DNA of 17,667 bases from an uncultured Acidaminococcus sp. (GCA_900770265.1 CAAGJR010000212.1:1-17667); one strand, 5' to 3'. Counted from the stretch's first letter, positions 6,709-14,559 are shown. The notes: generated by a model not told the origin, from the letters alone. Numbers and translations: made by a program.

Positions 6709-7779
6709 ATGAAACGTTCGTGGAAAAAACTGGCTGGAGTATTGCTGACTGGATTGATGCTGATGGGACTCACCGGATGCGGTGGCGAAGAAGCCAAAAA
6801 TGAATCCAAGGGCACCGGGGAGTATTCCAAACTGAAGACCGTGGAACTGATCGGCGCCGACTCTGCCGGTAAAGGTTCCGCCGGACAGCAGTTCGGGGAA
6901 CTGGTTGCCAAGAATGTGGATAAGATCACCGGCGGCAAACTGAAGATCGACTATCACCCCAACTCGGAACTGGGGGGCGATGAAGACCTGCTGCGGCAAA
7001 TCAAATCCAACGATATCCAGATCGTGGTAGCCCAGATGGCTCCGCTGACCGCCATCATTCCGGAAACTGCCGTATTCGATATGCCCATGTCCTTCGCCAA
7101 ATACGATGGGAAGACCATCGACAAGGTCCTGAACGGAAACGGGGAATTCCACAAGAAACTGTCCGCTGCCTACGAAAAGGCCGGTCTCCATTATCTGGGT
7201 ATCCTGCAGCATGGGACCTTCCGTCTGACTACGGCCAACAAAGACCTGAAGACCCTGGACGATTTCAAGGGTCTGAAGATCCGTACCATGAGCAACAAGA
7301 ACCACATGGCCTTCTGGTCCGCTCTGGGTGCAAACCCCACTCCGCTGGCCTGGCCGGAACTGTATTTCGCTCTGCAGAGCGGTACCGTGGATGCGGAAGA
7401 AAACGCAGCGGACAGCATCGTTTCTGCCAACTTCAACGAAGTACAGAAATATGTGGCAGAAACGAACCACATCCTGTATGCCAACCAGATCTGTATCAAC
7501 AAACAGGCCTATGACAGCCTGGATCCTGCCTACCAGAAAGCCCTGAACCAGGCTGTACAGGAAGCCCTGAAAGAAATGGGACCGAAACTGGAAAAAGTGG
7601 ATAAGGATAACAAGGAAACCCTGAAGAAGAAGGGCATGACCCTGGTAACCTATGACAAATCCTTCTACGATCAGATTCTGGCTCTGCCCGGCGTACAGGC
7701 TCTGACCAAACAGATCAACGAACAGGTCGGTGGCCTGGGCGAACTGCTGACGAAGGAACTGGAAGCCGCCGCCAAATGA
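6709..7779 (+). CDS. TRAP transporter substrate-binding lipoprotein (DctP family)
   Basis: This 356-residue extracytoplasmic binding protein has a lipoprotein signal: positively charged start (MKRSWKK), hydrophobic core and lipobox LTGC with C24 as the modified residue. It is therefore anchored to the membrane rather than free in the periplasm. The DctP-family core is clear: GLKIRTM near residue 190 with the arginine that usually salt-bridges the substrate carboxylate, then ALGANPTPLAWPELYFALQSG. The usual GxENP motif after this reads AEENAAD, a variant. The substrate is predicted to be an organic acid. AGGGAGGT precedes ATG by 8 nt. It is last of the TRAP trio and is followed by 120 bp without a clear terminator. 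Confidence 0.93.
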   Translation: MKRSWKKLAGVLLTGLMLMGLTGCGGEEAKNESKGTGEYSKLKTVELIGADSAGKGSAGQQFGELVAKNVDKITGGKLKIDYHPNSELGGDEDLLRQIKSNDIQIVVAQMAPLTAIIPETAVFDMPMSFAKYDGKTIDKVLNGNGEFHKKLSAAYEKAGLHYLGILQHGTFRLTTANKDLKTLDDFKGLKIRTMSNKNHMAFWSALGANPTPLAWPELYFALQSGTVDAEENAADSIVSANFNEVQKYVAETNHILYANQICINKQAYDSLDPAYQKALNQAVQEALKEMGPKLEKVDKDNKETLKKKGMTLVTYDKSFYDQILALPGVQALTKQINEQVGGLGELLTKELEAAAK

Positions 7780-7834
7780 GGCTGAGCGGAAGTGATATGC
7801 CTTCTCTCCGCTGCAACAGGAAGCTTTGAGAAGC

Positions 7835-7864
7835 TTACAAGGGCAAGAGCGGATATGATACAAT
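7835..7864 (+). promoter_or_regulatory. Possible internal promoter before the first lysR gene
   Basis: TTACAA (7835-7840) and TACAAT (7859-7864) are 18 bp apart. The -10 lies inside the loop of the large inverted repeat 7844-7883. It could allow the regulator and the downstream enzymes to be expressed apart from the TRAP genes. The -35 is weak. Confidence 0.3.
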
Positions 7865-7883
7865 GAAACCATATCCGCTCTTG
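7844..7883. repeat. 14-bp perfect inverted repeat before the lysR start
   Basis: CAAGAGCGGATATG (7844-7857) and CATATCCGCTCTTG (7870-7883) are exact reverse complements around a 12-bp loop. The right arm ends on the first base of the GAGGAGG ribosome site (7883-7889) of the lysR gene. There is no T-run on either strand, so it is not a standard terminator. It may be an operator, since it spans a possible -10, or an mRNA hairpin that affects translation or RNA processing between the transporter and enzyme parts of the cluster. A partial echo (GAGCGGA 7784-7790, TCCGCT 7807-7812) lies upstream. Confidence 0.6.
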
Positions 7884-7899
7884 AGGAGGCATCGAGTCC

Positions 7900-8826
7900 A
7901 TGCAATTACAATGGTTATACTATTTTACAGCTATCGCTGAACTGGAACATTATACGAAGGCTGCCTACCGACTGCATGTGAGCCAGTCCAACCTGAGCCA
8001 TGCCATGCGGGATCTGGAGAAAGAACTGGGGACCCGGCTGTTCGAACCCCAGGGCCGGAATATCCGCCTGACGAAAGCTGGGGAAATGTTCCTGCCCTAT
8101 GTGTTACGGACCCTGAACACCCTGGAATCCGGGGTCAATACGGTGAAGGAATACACCAATCCCAACACGGGAAGCATCAACCTGGCAGGCTTCTATTCCA
8201 TTGAAGCATTTGCCACTGACCTGATGGTCCGGTACCGCAGCGAGACCAACCGCCTGGGCGTCCAGTTCCAGTATGGGTCCGAAGGCTGGTATGACCTGCG
8301 GAAGAATCTGCTGGATGGCAAGGTGGATCTGATCATCTGCACGAAGATCGACGCTCCTCAGATCGGGTCCTCGTACATCGGGACCCATCCTCTGGTGGCG
8401 CTGGTCCCGGAACACCATCCTCTGGCGGAAAAGAAGAGCCTGAAGATGGAGGATTTCCAGGGTGTGGATTTCGTTTCTTTCGATACGTCCGGACAGATCA
8501 GGAACCAGGTCGACCAGATGTTCCAGGAACGGGGTATAACGGTCAACACGGTCATGGAAAGTCCCAATGATGTGATTCTTTACGGAATCGTCGCTGCGGG
8601 CCATGGCGTAGCCATCGTGCCGTATCCACTCATGGGAGTCCCCTTTGGGACGAAAATCATCCCCATCGAGGATGGCATCCGGGAACGGAAAATCTATCTG
8701 CAATGGCGGGAAGAACGGTATACGGCCCCGGCCGTGGAGTATTTCAAGAACTACATCATCCGAAGCGGAGATGTATTGAACCAGTATTTTCAGCGGAAAG
8801 GAATCGTCTTTTCCGGTACAGAATGA
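7900..8826 (+). CDS. LysR-family transcriptional regulator (within the TRAP cluster)
   Basis: This 308-residue protein has an N-terminal winged helix-turn-helix (about residues 1-60, with the usual YTKAAYRLHVSQSNLSHAM pattern and FEPQGRNIRLTKAGEMFLPY wing). A periplasmic-binding-protein-like effector domain of about 220 residues follows. LysR proteins bind as tetramers and usually activate when they sense a pathway intermediate. It lies on the same strand as its neighbours, 15 bp before the ThDP enzyme gene, instead of the more usual divergent position. GAGGAGG (7883-7889) is 10 nt before ATG. A large inverted repeat overlaps its leader. It resembles the second LysR protein at 13589-14485 in general layout, but the effector domains differ, so two signals may be read. 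Confidence 0.93.
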   Translation: MQLQWLYYFTAIAELEHYTKAAYRLHVSQSNLSHAMRDLEKELGTRLFEPQGRNIRLTKAGEMFLPYVLRTLNTLESGVNTVKEYTNPNTGSINLAGFYSIEAFATDLMVRYRSETNRLGVQFQYGSEGWYDLRKNLLDGKVDLIICTKIDAPQIGSSYIGTHPLVALVPEHHPLAEKKSLKMEDFQGVDFVSFDTSGQIRNQVDQMFQERGITVNTVMESPNDVILYGIVAAGHGVAIVPYPLMGVPFGTKIIPIEDGIRERKIYLQWREERYTAPAVEYFKNYIIRSGDVLNQYFQRKGIVFSGTE

Positions 8827-8841
8827 ACAGGAGGAAGTAAA

Positions 8842-10677
8842 ATGGCAAAGAAACTGATTGCGGATCTGATGGTGGATTACCTGGAAAGAAGAGATGTAAA
8901 ATATGTATTCGGTCTGTGTGGGCATACAATCATCGCTATGCTGGATGCCTTGAGCCGAGCCAAGAAATTGAAATACATTTCCAATCGGCATGAAGCAGTG
9001 GCCTCCACAGCAGCCGACGGCTATGCGCGGGTAACCCACAAGGCTTCTGTGGTGCTCTGCCACCTTGGGCCTGGGCTGACCAATGTACTGACGGGCGTAG
9101 CCAATGCGGCCTTCGACTCCATTCCCATGGTGGTCATCGCCGGGGATGTTCCCAGTTACTACTTTGGCAAACATCCTCACCAGGAAGTGAATATGCACGA
9201 GGATGGCAGCCAGTATAAGATCCTGGAACCGGTGGTAAAACGGGCCTGGCGGGTGGATGATCCTGAATCCATGGCAGAAATCATGGACAAGGCCTTCCGG
9301 CTGGCAGAATCCGGCCGGCCGGGGCCTGTGCTCATCGATGTTCCCATGAACATCTTCTCCTGCGAAGTGGAAGATTACATCTGGGATCGGACCTACCGGG
9401 ACAGCCACATCACCATGAAACCAGCCCTGGATCCGGAAGCAGCCAAAGCCATTGCGAAAAAACTGGTGGAAGCCAAGAACCCGGTGATCCATGCGGGCGG
9501 CGGCATCCTGCTGGCCCAGGCTTCTGACGAACTGGCAGAACTGGCAGAATTCCTGGATATCCCTGTTTCCCGTACCCTGATGGGCCAGGGCTGCATCAGC
9601 GATGCCCATCCGCTGATGATTGGACAGACCGGCTTCTGGGGCATGGAATTCACTCATTCCCTGACTTCCAAAGCCGATGTGATCCTGGGTCTGGGGACCC
9701 GGTTCGCAGAAGCGGACAGCTCCTCCTGGTACCGGGGTGTGACCTTCGATCCCGATCATACTGAATTCCTGCAGATCGATATCGATCCCAATGAAATCGG
9801 TCGGAACTATCCGGTGGCCATCGGTGCCGTCGGCGACCTGAAACTGGGACTGAAACAGATCCTGGAAGAAGCCAAGAAGCTCTGCCCGCAGGGCATCAAT
9901 CATCCGGAACTGCGGAAAGCCATTGCCGACGCCAAGGCGGAATTCAAGAAACAGAACGAAGCCATTTCCAATGACAGCCGGTTCCCCATGACTCCGCAGC
10001 GGATCCTGAAGGACGTCAAAGCCACCATTCCGGAAGATGCGCATATCTTTACGGATGTGGGCTGGAACAAGAACGGTGTGGCCCAGCAGTATGATATCAC
10101 CGTACCGGGCAGCATCCATCACTCCAGCGGCCTGGCTACCATGGGCTTCGGGGCCTCTGCGGTACTGGGCGGCAAACTGGGCGCTCCGGATAAAGTCTGC
10201 ATCACTCTGACTGGCGACGGCGGCTTCGGCGTGAACCCCACCTGCCTGGCAACAGCCGTGGAACAGGATATCCCCGTGACCTGGGTGGTCATGAACAACT
10301 CCGCTTTCGGGACCATCGCCGGTCTGGAAAAAGGTAACTATGGCAGCAGCTTCGGGACCGTGTTCCATACTCCTGACGGCAAGTCCTACAGCCCCAGCTG
10401 GGCTGGCGTGGCCAAAGCCTACGGCGTGGAATCCATCTGTGTCCACAGTGCGGAAGAATTCAAACCGGCCATGGAACAGGCCATGAAGGCCAATGCCGAA
10501 GGCCGTCCGTTCCTGGTGGAAGCTCCCATGGAAAATATCGTGGTGCCTACACCCGGATGCTGGAACATCAATGATATCTACAGCCCGAACAAGCTGGTGG
10601 AAGACGGGAAACTGGTCAAGGACGAAAATGGCCGGTTCGTGGCTCCCAACCATGCAAAATCCCATAAGGGCAAATAA
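8842..10677 (+). CDS. ThDP-dependent enzyme, acetolactate synthase-like family
   Basis: This 611-residue cytoplasmic enzyme has three domains typical of acetolactate synthase, pyruvate oxidase and related enzymes that make or break bonds next to a keto group. The catalytic glutamate that activates thiamine diphosphate is E51 (NRHEAVASTAADGYAR). The Mg2+/ThDP motif runs from GDGGFG (458-463) to NN (485-486), a normal 27-residue spacing. Glyoxylate carboligase lacks that Glu, so it is not one. The C-terminal extension with PGCWNINDIY is not part of a standard acetolactate synthase large subunit, and no regulatory small subunit gene is nearby. A biosynthetic IlvB role is therefore unlikely. Decarboxylation or cleavage of a 2-keto acid or 1,2-dione from the imported substrate is plausible. 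AGGAGG precedes ATG by about 6 nt. Confidence 0.85.
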   Translation: MAKKLIADLMVDYLERRDVKYVFGLCGHTIIAMLDALSRAKKLKYISNRHEAVASTAADGYARVTHKASVVLCHLGPGLTNVLTGVANAAFDSIPMVVIAGDVPSYYFGKHPHQEVNMHEDGSQYKILEPVVKRAWRVDDPESMAEIMDKAFRLAESGRPGPVLIDVPMNIFSCEVEDYIWDRTYRDSHITMKPALDPEAAKAIAKKLVEAKNPVIHAGGGILLAQASDELAELAEFLDIPVSRTLMGQGCISDAHPLMIGQTGFWGMEFTHSLTSKADVILGLGTRFAEADSSSWYRGVTFDPDHTEFLQIDIDPNEIGRNYPVAIGAVGDLKLGLKQILEEAKKLCPQGINHPELRKAIADAKAEFKKQNEAISNDSRFPMTPQRILKDVKATIPEDAHIFTDVGWNKNGVAQQYDITVPGSIHHSSGLATMGFGASAVLGGKLGAPDKVCITLTGDGGFGVNPTCLATAVEQDIPVTWVVMNNSAFGTIAGLEKGNYGSSFGTVFHTPDGKSYSPSWAGVAKAYGVESICVHSAEEFKPAMEQAMKANAEGRPFLVEAPMENIVVPTPGCWNINDIYSPNKLVEDGKLVKDENGRFVAPNHAKSHKGK

Positions 10678-10685
10678 GACAGGAA

Positions 10686-10719
10686 AAAGGCTCTGTTCGC
10701 TCTGTGTGACAGAGCCTTT
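10686..10719 (+). terminator. Hairpin between the ThDP and lyase genes (weak or partial terminator)
   Basis: AAAGGCTCTGT (10686-10696) pairs perfectly with ACAGAGCCTTT (10709-10719) over an 11-bp stem with a 12-nt loop. It is followed by CTTTG, a poor U-tract. It lies 8 bp after the ThDP gene stop and 27 bp before the next start codon. It may lower readthrough or stabilise the upstream mRNA end rather than fully terminate. Confidence 0.5.
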
Positions 10720-10745
10720 CTTTGAAGGAAAGGAGAGTGCTTTGT

Positions 10746-11621
10746 ATGAGCATCCGGAAGAACGAAAGAATGACCACGAAACTGCGCCGCCTGCTGGCTG
10801 AAAACGATTATCTGGTAGCACCTTGCGCTTATGATGCGCTGAGTGCACGGGCTATTGAGGTATCTGGCTTCCAGGTTTGCGGGACCACCGGGTACGGTAT
10901 GCACGGCGTGGTGCTGGCCCAGCCGGACTCCGGTCTGCTGGCTCTGAACGAATCCGTGGATATTTTGAGCAAAATGGCGGACGCTGTGGATATCCCCATC
11001 ATCTGTGATGCGGAAGGGGGCTACGGAAATGCCCTGAATGTAATCCGTACAGTAAAGGAATATGAAAAGACCGGAGTCGCCGGGTTCTTCATCGAAGACC
11101 AGCAGCAGCCGCCCAACTGCCCTTTCCTGGCCAAGCCGGAAGTCATCAGCATCGATGAGATGTGCGGCAAGATCCAGGCGGCCGTGGATACCCGGAAGGA
11201 TCCGGACCTGCTGATCATTGCCCGGACGGATGCTCCGGATGACGAAGCTATCGAACGGGCCAATGCTTACCTGGATGCCGGGGCGGATATGGTGAAGATT
11301 TTGCCGAAATCCCGGGAAGCCCTGGTCAGTCTGCCGGAAAAGGTCCATGGACCCATCCATCTGGGGTATTTCCCCAACCAGCCGTTCTTCAAGGATTTCA
11401 CTACGGAAGACTGCGGCAAGAAACTGGGCTATAAGATTATCACCTTCCCCTTCAGCGTCCTGTTTGCTCAGGTGGCCGCCGAACTGCGGATCCTGAAATA
11501 CATTAGGGAGCACGGCACGCCGGAAGGGTATCCGGGAGACATGATCGATTTTGAAACCTATATCAAGCTGGTCCATGTGGACGAATTGGTGGAAGCCGGC
11601 AACAAGTACATCAAGAAATAA
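10746..11621 (+). CDS. Isocitrate lyase/PEP mutase superfamily carbon-carbon lyase, divergent active site
   Basis: This 291-residue protein is of the PEP mutase/isocitrate lyase superfamily, close in length to methylisocitrate and 2,3-dimethylmalate lyases, which split 2-hydroxy-acid type substrates into a 2-keto acid and a carboxylate. Superfamily features include D88 (CDAEGGYGN) for Mg2+, IEDQ (116-119) and ARTDA (159-163). The active-site loop that reads KRCGH in methylisocitrate lyases reads PNCPF here (123-127). The catalytic cysteine is kept as C125 but the Lys, Arg and His are lost, so another substrate or reaction is likely. The start is placed at ATG 10746 with AGGAGAG (10731-10737) 8 nt before; a TTG at 10722 and a GTG overlapping the ribosome site are less likely. 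The HMG-CoA-lyase-like gene follows at once. Confidence 0.83.
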   Translation: MSIRKNERMTTKLRRLLAENDYLVAPCAYDALSARAIEVSGFQVCGTTGYGMHGVVLAQPDSGLLALNESVDILSKMADAVDIPIICDAEGGYGNALNVIRTVKEYEKTGVAGFFIEDQQQPPNCPFLAKPEVISIDEMCGKIQAAVDTRKDPDLLIIARTDAPDDEAIERANAYLDAGADMVKILPKSREALVSLPEKVHGPIHLGYFPNQPFFKDFTTEDCGKKLGYKIITFPFSVLFAQVAAELRILKYIREHGTPEGYPGDMIDFETYIKLVHVDELVEAGNKYIKK

Positions 11622-11633
11622 AGGGTGAATGAT

Positions 11634-12593
11634 ATGGCGCTGACAACAGTGAAAAAAGTAAGGATCTGCGAGGTGGGACCCAGGGATGGGTTGCAGAACG
11701 AAAAGACCCAGCTGACCACGGAGCAGAAAATCCAATTGATCGATGGCCTGACGGCAGCAGGATTCCCTGTCATTGAAGTGGGCAGCTTCGTGAGCCCGAA
11801 AGCCGTTCCCCAGATGGCGGATACGGATGCGGTGTTCCAGGGAATCCAGAAAAAAGAAGGCGTAGAGTACCGGGCCCTGATCGCCAACCTGAAGGGTGTG
11901 GAACGGGCCATTGCCTGCGGTTGCAAGAAAGTGAAACTGAATGTATCGGCTTCCGTAGCCCATAACCTGGCCAACCTGAACTGTACCCCGGCTGAAAGTG
12001 TGGCACGGTTCGCCGTGTGTGTGGATCGGGCCAAAGAAGCGGGACTGGGCATTTCCGGTTCTATTTCCATGGCTTTTGGTTCTCCCTGGGATAAGGAAAT
12101 CCCCATCGAGGTGGTCTGCAAGATCATCGAAGCCTATCTGGCCGTGGGTATCACGGAAATCAGCTTGTCCGATGCTTCCGGCATGGGCTATCCTTCCCAG
12201 GTGAGCCAGATTTGCCAGACGGTGAAGGAAAAATATCCGGAATGCACCTGGTGGCTCCATTTCCACAATACCAGAGGGCTGGGTATCGCGAACGTACTGG
12301 CCGGGCTCAATGCCGGGTTCACCCAGTTCGACAGCAGCTTTGCCGGTGTGGGGGGATGTCCCTTCGTGCCCGGTGCAGCAGGCAATGTGGCAACGGAAGA
12401 TCTGCTGCACATGCTGGACGAAATGGGCATCGAAACGGGCATCGACCTGGACCAGGTCATGGCTCTCAGCCGGGAAGTGACCCGGATGGTGGGCCATAAG
12501 ACGGACAGCTATCTGCTGCGGGCCGGGAAAGCCAGTGATCTGATCCTGGATGTGCCTAAGAGACAGGCGAAGAATCACACGCTGAAAAAATAA
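11634..12593 (+). CDS. HMG-CoA lyase-like enzyme (DRE-TIM metallolyase family)
   Basis: This 319-residue TIM-barrel lyase is of the 3-hydroxy-3-methylglutaryl-CoA lyase family. Visible catalytic features are R17 and D18 (EVGPRDGLQNE), the metal-binding H209 and H211 (HFHNTRG), C242 in GGCPFVPGAAGN and N251. The family usually has HxHDT; here the Asp is Asn. The loop AFGSPWDKE replaces the common GCPYEG. It probably cleaves a 3-hydroxy-acyl-CoA to an acyl-CoA and a keto product. HMG-CoA itself is possible, but no leucine-degradation gene is nearby. The start is set at ATG 11634, with AAGGGTGA (11621-11628) at 5 nt; GTG 11625 lies inside that site. It begins 12 bp after the lyase stop, so the two are one transcript. 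Confidence 0.88.
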   Translation: MALTTVKKVRICEVGPRDGLQNEKTQLTTEQKIQLIDGLTAAGFPVIEVGSFVSPKAVPQMADTDAVFQGIQKKEGVEYRALIANLKGVERAIACGCKKVKLNVSASVAHNLANLNCTPAESVARFAVCVDRAKEAGLGISGSISMAFGSPWDKEIPIEVVCKIIEAYLAVGITEISLSDASGMGYPSQVSQICQTVKEKYPECTWWLHFHNTRGLGIANVLAGLNAGFTQFDSSFAGVGGCPFVPGAAGNVATEDLLHMLDEMGIETGIDLDQVMALSREVTRMVGHKTDSYLLRAGKASDLILDVPKRQAKNHTLKK

Positions 12594-12636
12594 AAAGAAA
12601 GGCTGCGGAGCCAGGACTCCACAGCCTTTCTTTTTT
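12594..12636. terminator. Bidirectional terminator between convergent genes
   Basis: A stem of AAAGAAAGGCTG (12594-12605) with CAGCCTTTCTTT (12622-12633), extended by GGAG/CTCC around a CCAGGA loop with one mismatch, is followed by a T-run on the plus strand. An A-run precedes it, so it also works on the minus strand. It ends the nine-gene cluster and the carrier/lysR transcript, whose last stop codon is at 12635-12637. Confidence 0.88.
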
Positions 12637-13573
12637 ATGCCTGGAAAAGGGAAAACAACGGAAAGAAAATCACTACGTAGACCAGGGTGGTCAGCAGGAA
12701 GGCGGCCACGGCCAGGTCCACATCCAGCTGGAACAGCCGGGAAGAAATCACGGAATTGATGGCCACCGGGGATGCTAGGGAAAGGACCAGGGTCCCCAGC
12801 AGGACGGGGTCCCGGGAAAACAGGAACGCCGGCAGCAGGAGCAGCAGCGTGGTCAGGATCCGCAGGGGAATCAGGGTCCATACTTTATGGAAATAGAAAC
12901 GGGCCCGGGAAAAGTCCGTGACAAACCCCACGGGGACGAATGCAATCCAGGCCTGGATATGGACCAGGTAATGGAACCCGGTTTCCACGAAGCCGGGGCG
13001 GGGAATGTTGAAATACTGCAGCAGCAGGCCGATAATCATGCCCAGGACCCCCAGCTGTTTCCGGGTGAATAAAAGAGAACGGAGGGAAGGATAGTGGAAG
13101 GTGTCAGCATCCTTCTGCTCGTAGCGGGACCGGTACAGTTGGGACAGGGGGAAGCAGCAGAGTACCATCAGCATGTTCTGGGGTACGGCAAACAGCTGCA
13201 CATAGGCAAAACTGACTTCGCCGTACAGGATGAAGGCGCAGATCCCGGCCAGGGTACCGGCGTTGCTGAGCATGGCCGCGTCGATGTAAGCTCCCTGTTC
13301 CAGAGGACTGGCCAGCCGTCTGGTGAAAAAACGGACAGCCAGAAAACCGGAAAGCAGGGAAGAGGCAATGCCCTGGATCAACAAAATAAGGAGATTGCTT
13401 CGTAAGGGAAGAATCCAGAAACTGCTCAGGCTCATGATGGTGATCAGGGCGATGACGTTGACCTGCATGAGAAAATTGCACTGTCCATCGGTCATCCGAT
13501 GGGTGCGCTGGAGAAAATAACCGATACCCAGAGGGGCCAGCACATCCAGGCCCAGGGTAAGCATGGGAGACAC
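12635..13573 (-). CDS. AEC (auxin efflux carrier) family permease
   Basis: This 312-residue inner-membrane carrier has about ten hydrophobic helices in two five-helix halves. The membrane-transport AEC family includes bacterial malate and malonate carriers. Family features are the early GYFLQRTHRM segment, a SNAGTLAG motif in the first half and a LASPVAINSV motif near the end. The start is a GTG at 13573 preceded by AGAGGTGAT, which overlaps the end of the lysR gene. The internal ATG three codons later has a worse spacing. The gene is 15 bp downstream of lysR on the same strand, so the two are coupled. It probably moves an organic acid related to the pathway, either as a second uptake route or as product exit. 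Confidence 0.88.
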   Translation of the reverse strand: MSPMLTLGLDVLAPLGIGYFLQRTHRMTDGQCNFLMQVNVIALITIMSLSSFWILPLRSNLLILLIQGIASSLLSGFLAVRFFTRRLASPLEQGAYIDAAMLSNAGTLAGICAFILYGEVSFAYVQLFAVPQNMLMVLCCFPLSQLYRSRYEQKDADTFHYPSLRSLLFTRKQLGVLGMIIGLLLQYFNIPRPGFVETGFHYLVHIQAWIAFVPVGFVTDFSRARFYFHKVWTLIPLRILTTLLLLLPAFLFSRDPVLLGTLVLSLASPVAINSVISSRLFQLDVDLAVAAFLLTTLVYVVIFFPLFSLFQA

Positions 13574-13588
13574 GGGGAATCACCTCTT

Positions 13589-14485
13589 TTAGTTTTGCCG
13601 GTTCAGGCTGTAGTTGGAAACAATGAAATCCTTTACTTTTTCCATGGATGGGGACAGGATCCGGACCGCATCCCAGATCAGGTAAATATTGCGGATGAAT
13701 TCGGCCCCTCCATCGGCAATGGGGAGGGCAACCACCCGGGAGGATTTGAAAGCCGGGATTTCCGGAAGGATCCCAACGCCGAATTTCAGGTCGATATACC
13801 GCAGGGCTGCGTCACAGCCCTGTACTTCAAAGACGATTTTCGGGATGATGTCGTGTTTGGCGAACGCCTGGTCCATCTGCTGCCGCAGACTGTTCCCCTT
13901 GGTCAGGGCGACCAGGGGCTCGTGAGCGAAATCCTGGAACGTGACAGCTTCTTTCTTGGCCAGAGGATGCTCCAGGGGAACCACCAGATACAAAGGCTGC
14001 TGCATCACTAGACAGGCATACACATTATCATCCCGGAAGGTGGTGAACCCCAGATCCAGTTCTCCGTTTTTTATCTGGGAAAAGATTTCAAAAGCGGTAC
14101 CTTCCTGGAACTGGAACTGGATACTCCGCTGACTGGGAATTTTATAAAAGGATTCTATGAGAGGAGGAATGAAGGATTCCGCAATGGAATGGAAGTAGCC
14201 CAGATTGACCACATGCTCCGCCGCATCCGTCATTTCAGCCAGAGCCGATTTGCCGTTGTCCAGGATCTGCAGGGCTTTCTGCACATAGGGAAGAAAACGC
14301 TGACCATAGGGAGTCAGGATCATCTTTCGGTTTTTTCGCGTAAACAGCTCCACATGCAGTTCTTTTTCCAGTTCTTTCATGGCGTAGGAAAGACTAGGCT
14401 GGGAAATGTGGAGCTCTTTGGCAGCCTGGGTATAATGCAGGACACGGGCCAGGGTATTGAAATACCACAGTTGCAGCAATGTCAT
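13589..14485 (-). CDS. LysR-family transcriptional regulator, divergent from the aldehyde dehydrogenase
   Basis: This 298-residue LysR-type regulator has a winged helix-turn-helix in residues 1-60 (YTQAAKELHISQPSLSYAM, then LTPYGQRFLPY) followed by an effector-binding domain. The start is placed at ATG 14485 because GGAGGTG (14495-14501, minus strand) is 9 nt before it; an upstream ATG at 14509 would add eight residues and has no ribosome site. Its gene faces away from the aldehyde dehydrogenase, with the palindrome TATAGAA-CTA-TTCTATA in between, the standard LysR layout. The same palindrome with one mismatch lies before the TRAP cluster, so this protein is the best candidate for control of both. 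A minus-strand TATAAT (14526-14521) can serve its own promoter. Confidence 0.93.
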   Translation of the reverse strand: MTLLQLWYFNTLARVLHYTQAAKELHISQPSLSYAMKELEKELHVELFTRKNRKMILTPYGQRFLPYVQKALQILDNGKSALAEMTDAAEHVVNLGYFHSIAESFIPPLIESFYKIPSQRSIQFQFQEGTAFEIFSQIKNGELDLGFTTFRDDNVYACLVMQQPLYLVVPLEHPLAKKEAVTFQDFAHEPLVALTKGNSLRQQMDQAFAKHDIIPKIVFEVQGCDAALRYIDLKFGVGILPEIPAFKSSRVVALPIADGGAEFIRNIYLIWDAVRILSPSMEKVKDFIVSNYSLNRQN

Positions 14486-14559
14486 AAAGGCAAACACCTC
14501 CAAAATCATATTGTCATATCATTATATCATGGAAGCCGGAATCACCCATTGAAAAATGA

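Noticed and set aside
3063..10677. myo-Inositol catabolism (IolE-like TIM barrel plus IolD-like ThDP enzyme)
   Set aside because: No iolG, iolB, iolC or iolJ-like gene is present, and the TRAP transporter, AroE-like and HMG-CoA-lyase-like genes do not belong to that pathway.
8842..10677. Glyoxylate carboligase
   Set aside because: That enzyme has Val in place of the ThDP-activating Glu; this protein has E51 in the NRHEAVA motif.
8104..10848. 914-codon open frame on the minus strand
   Set aside because: It is antisense to the lysR and ThDP genes. The sense genes seldom use TTA, CTA or TCA codons, which leaves the opposite frame without stops. No domain or ribosome site was seen.
10578..12881. 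767-codon open frame on the minus strand
   Set aside because: It is antisense to two well-supported lyase genes and crosses a bidirectional terminator. This is a codon-bias artefact.
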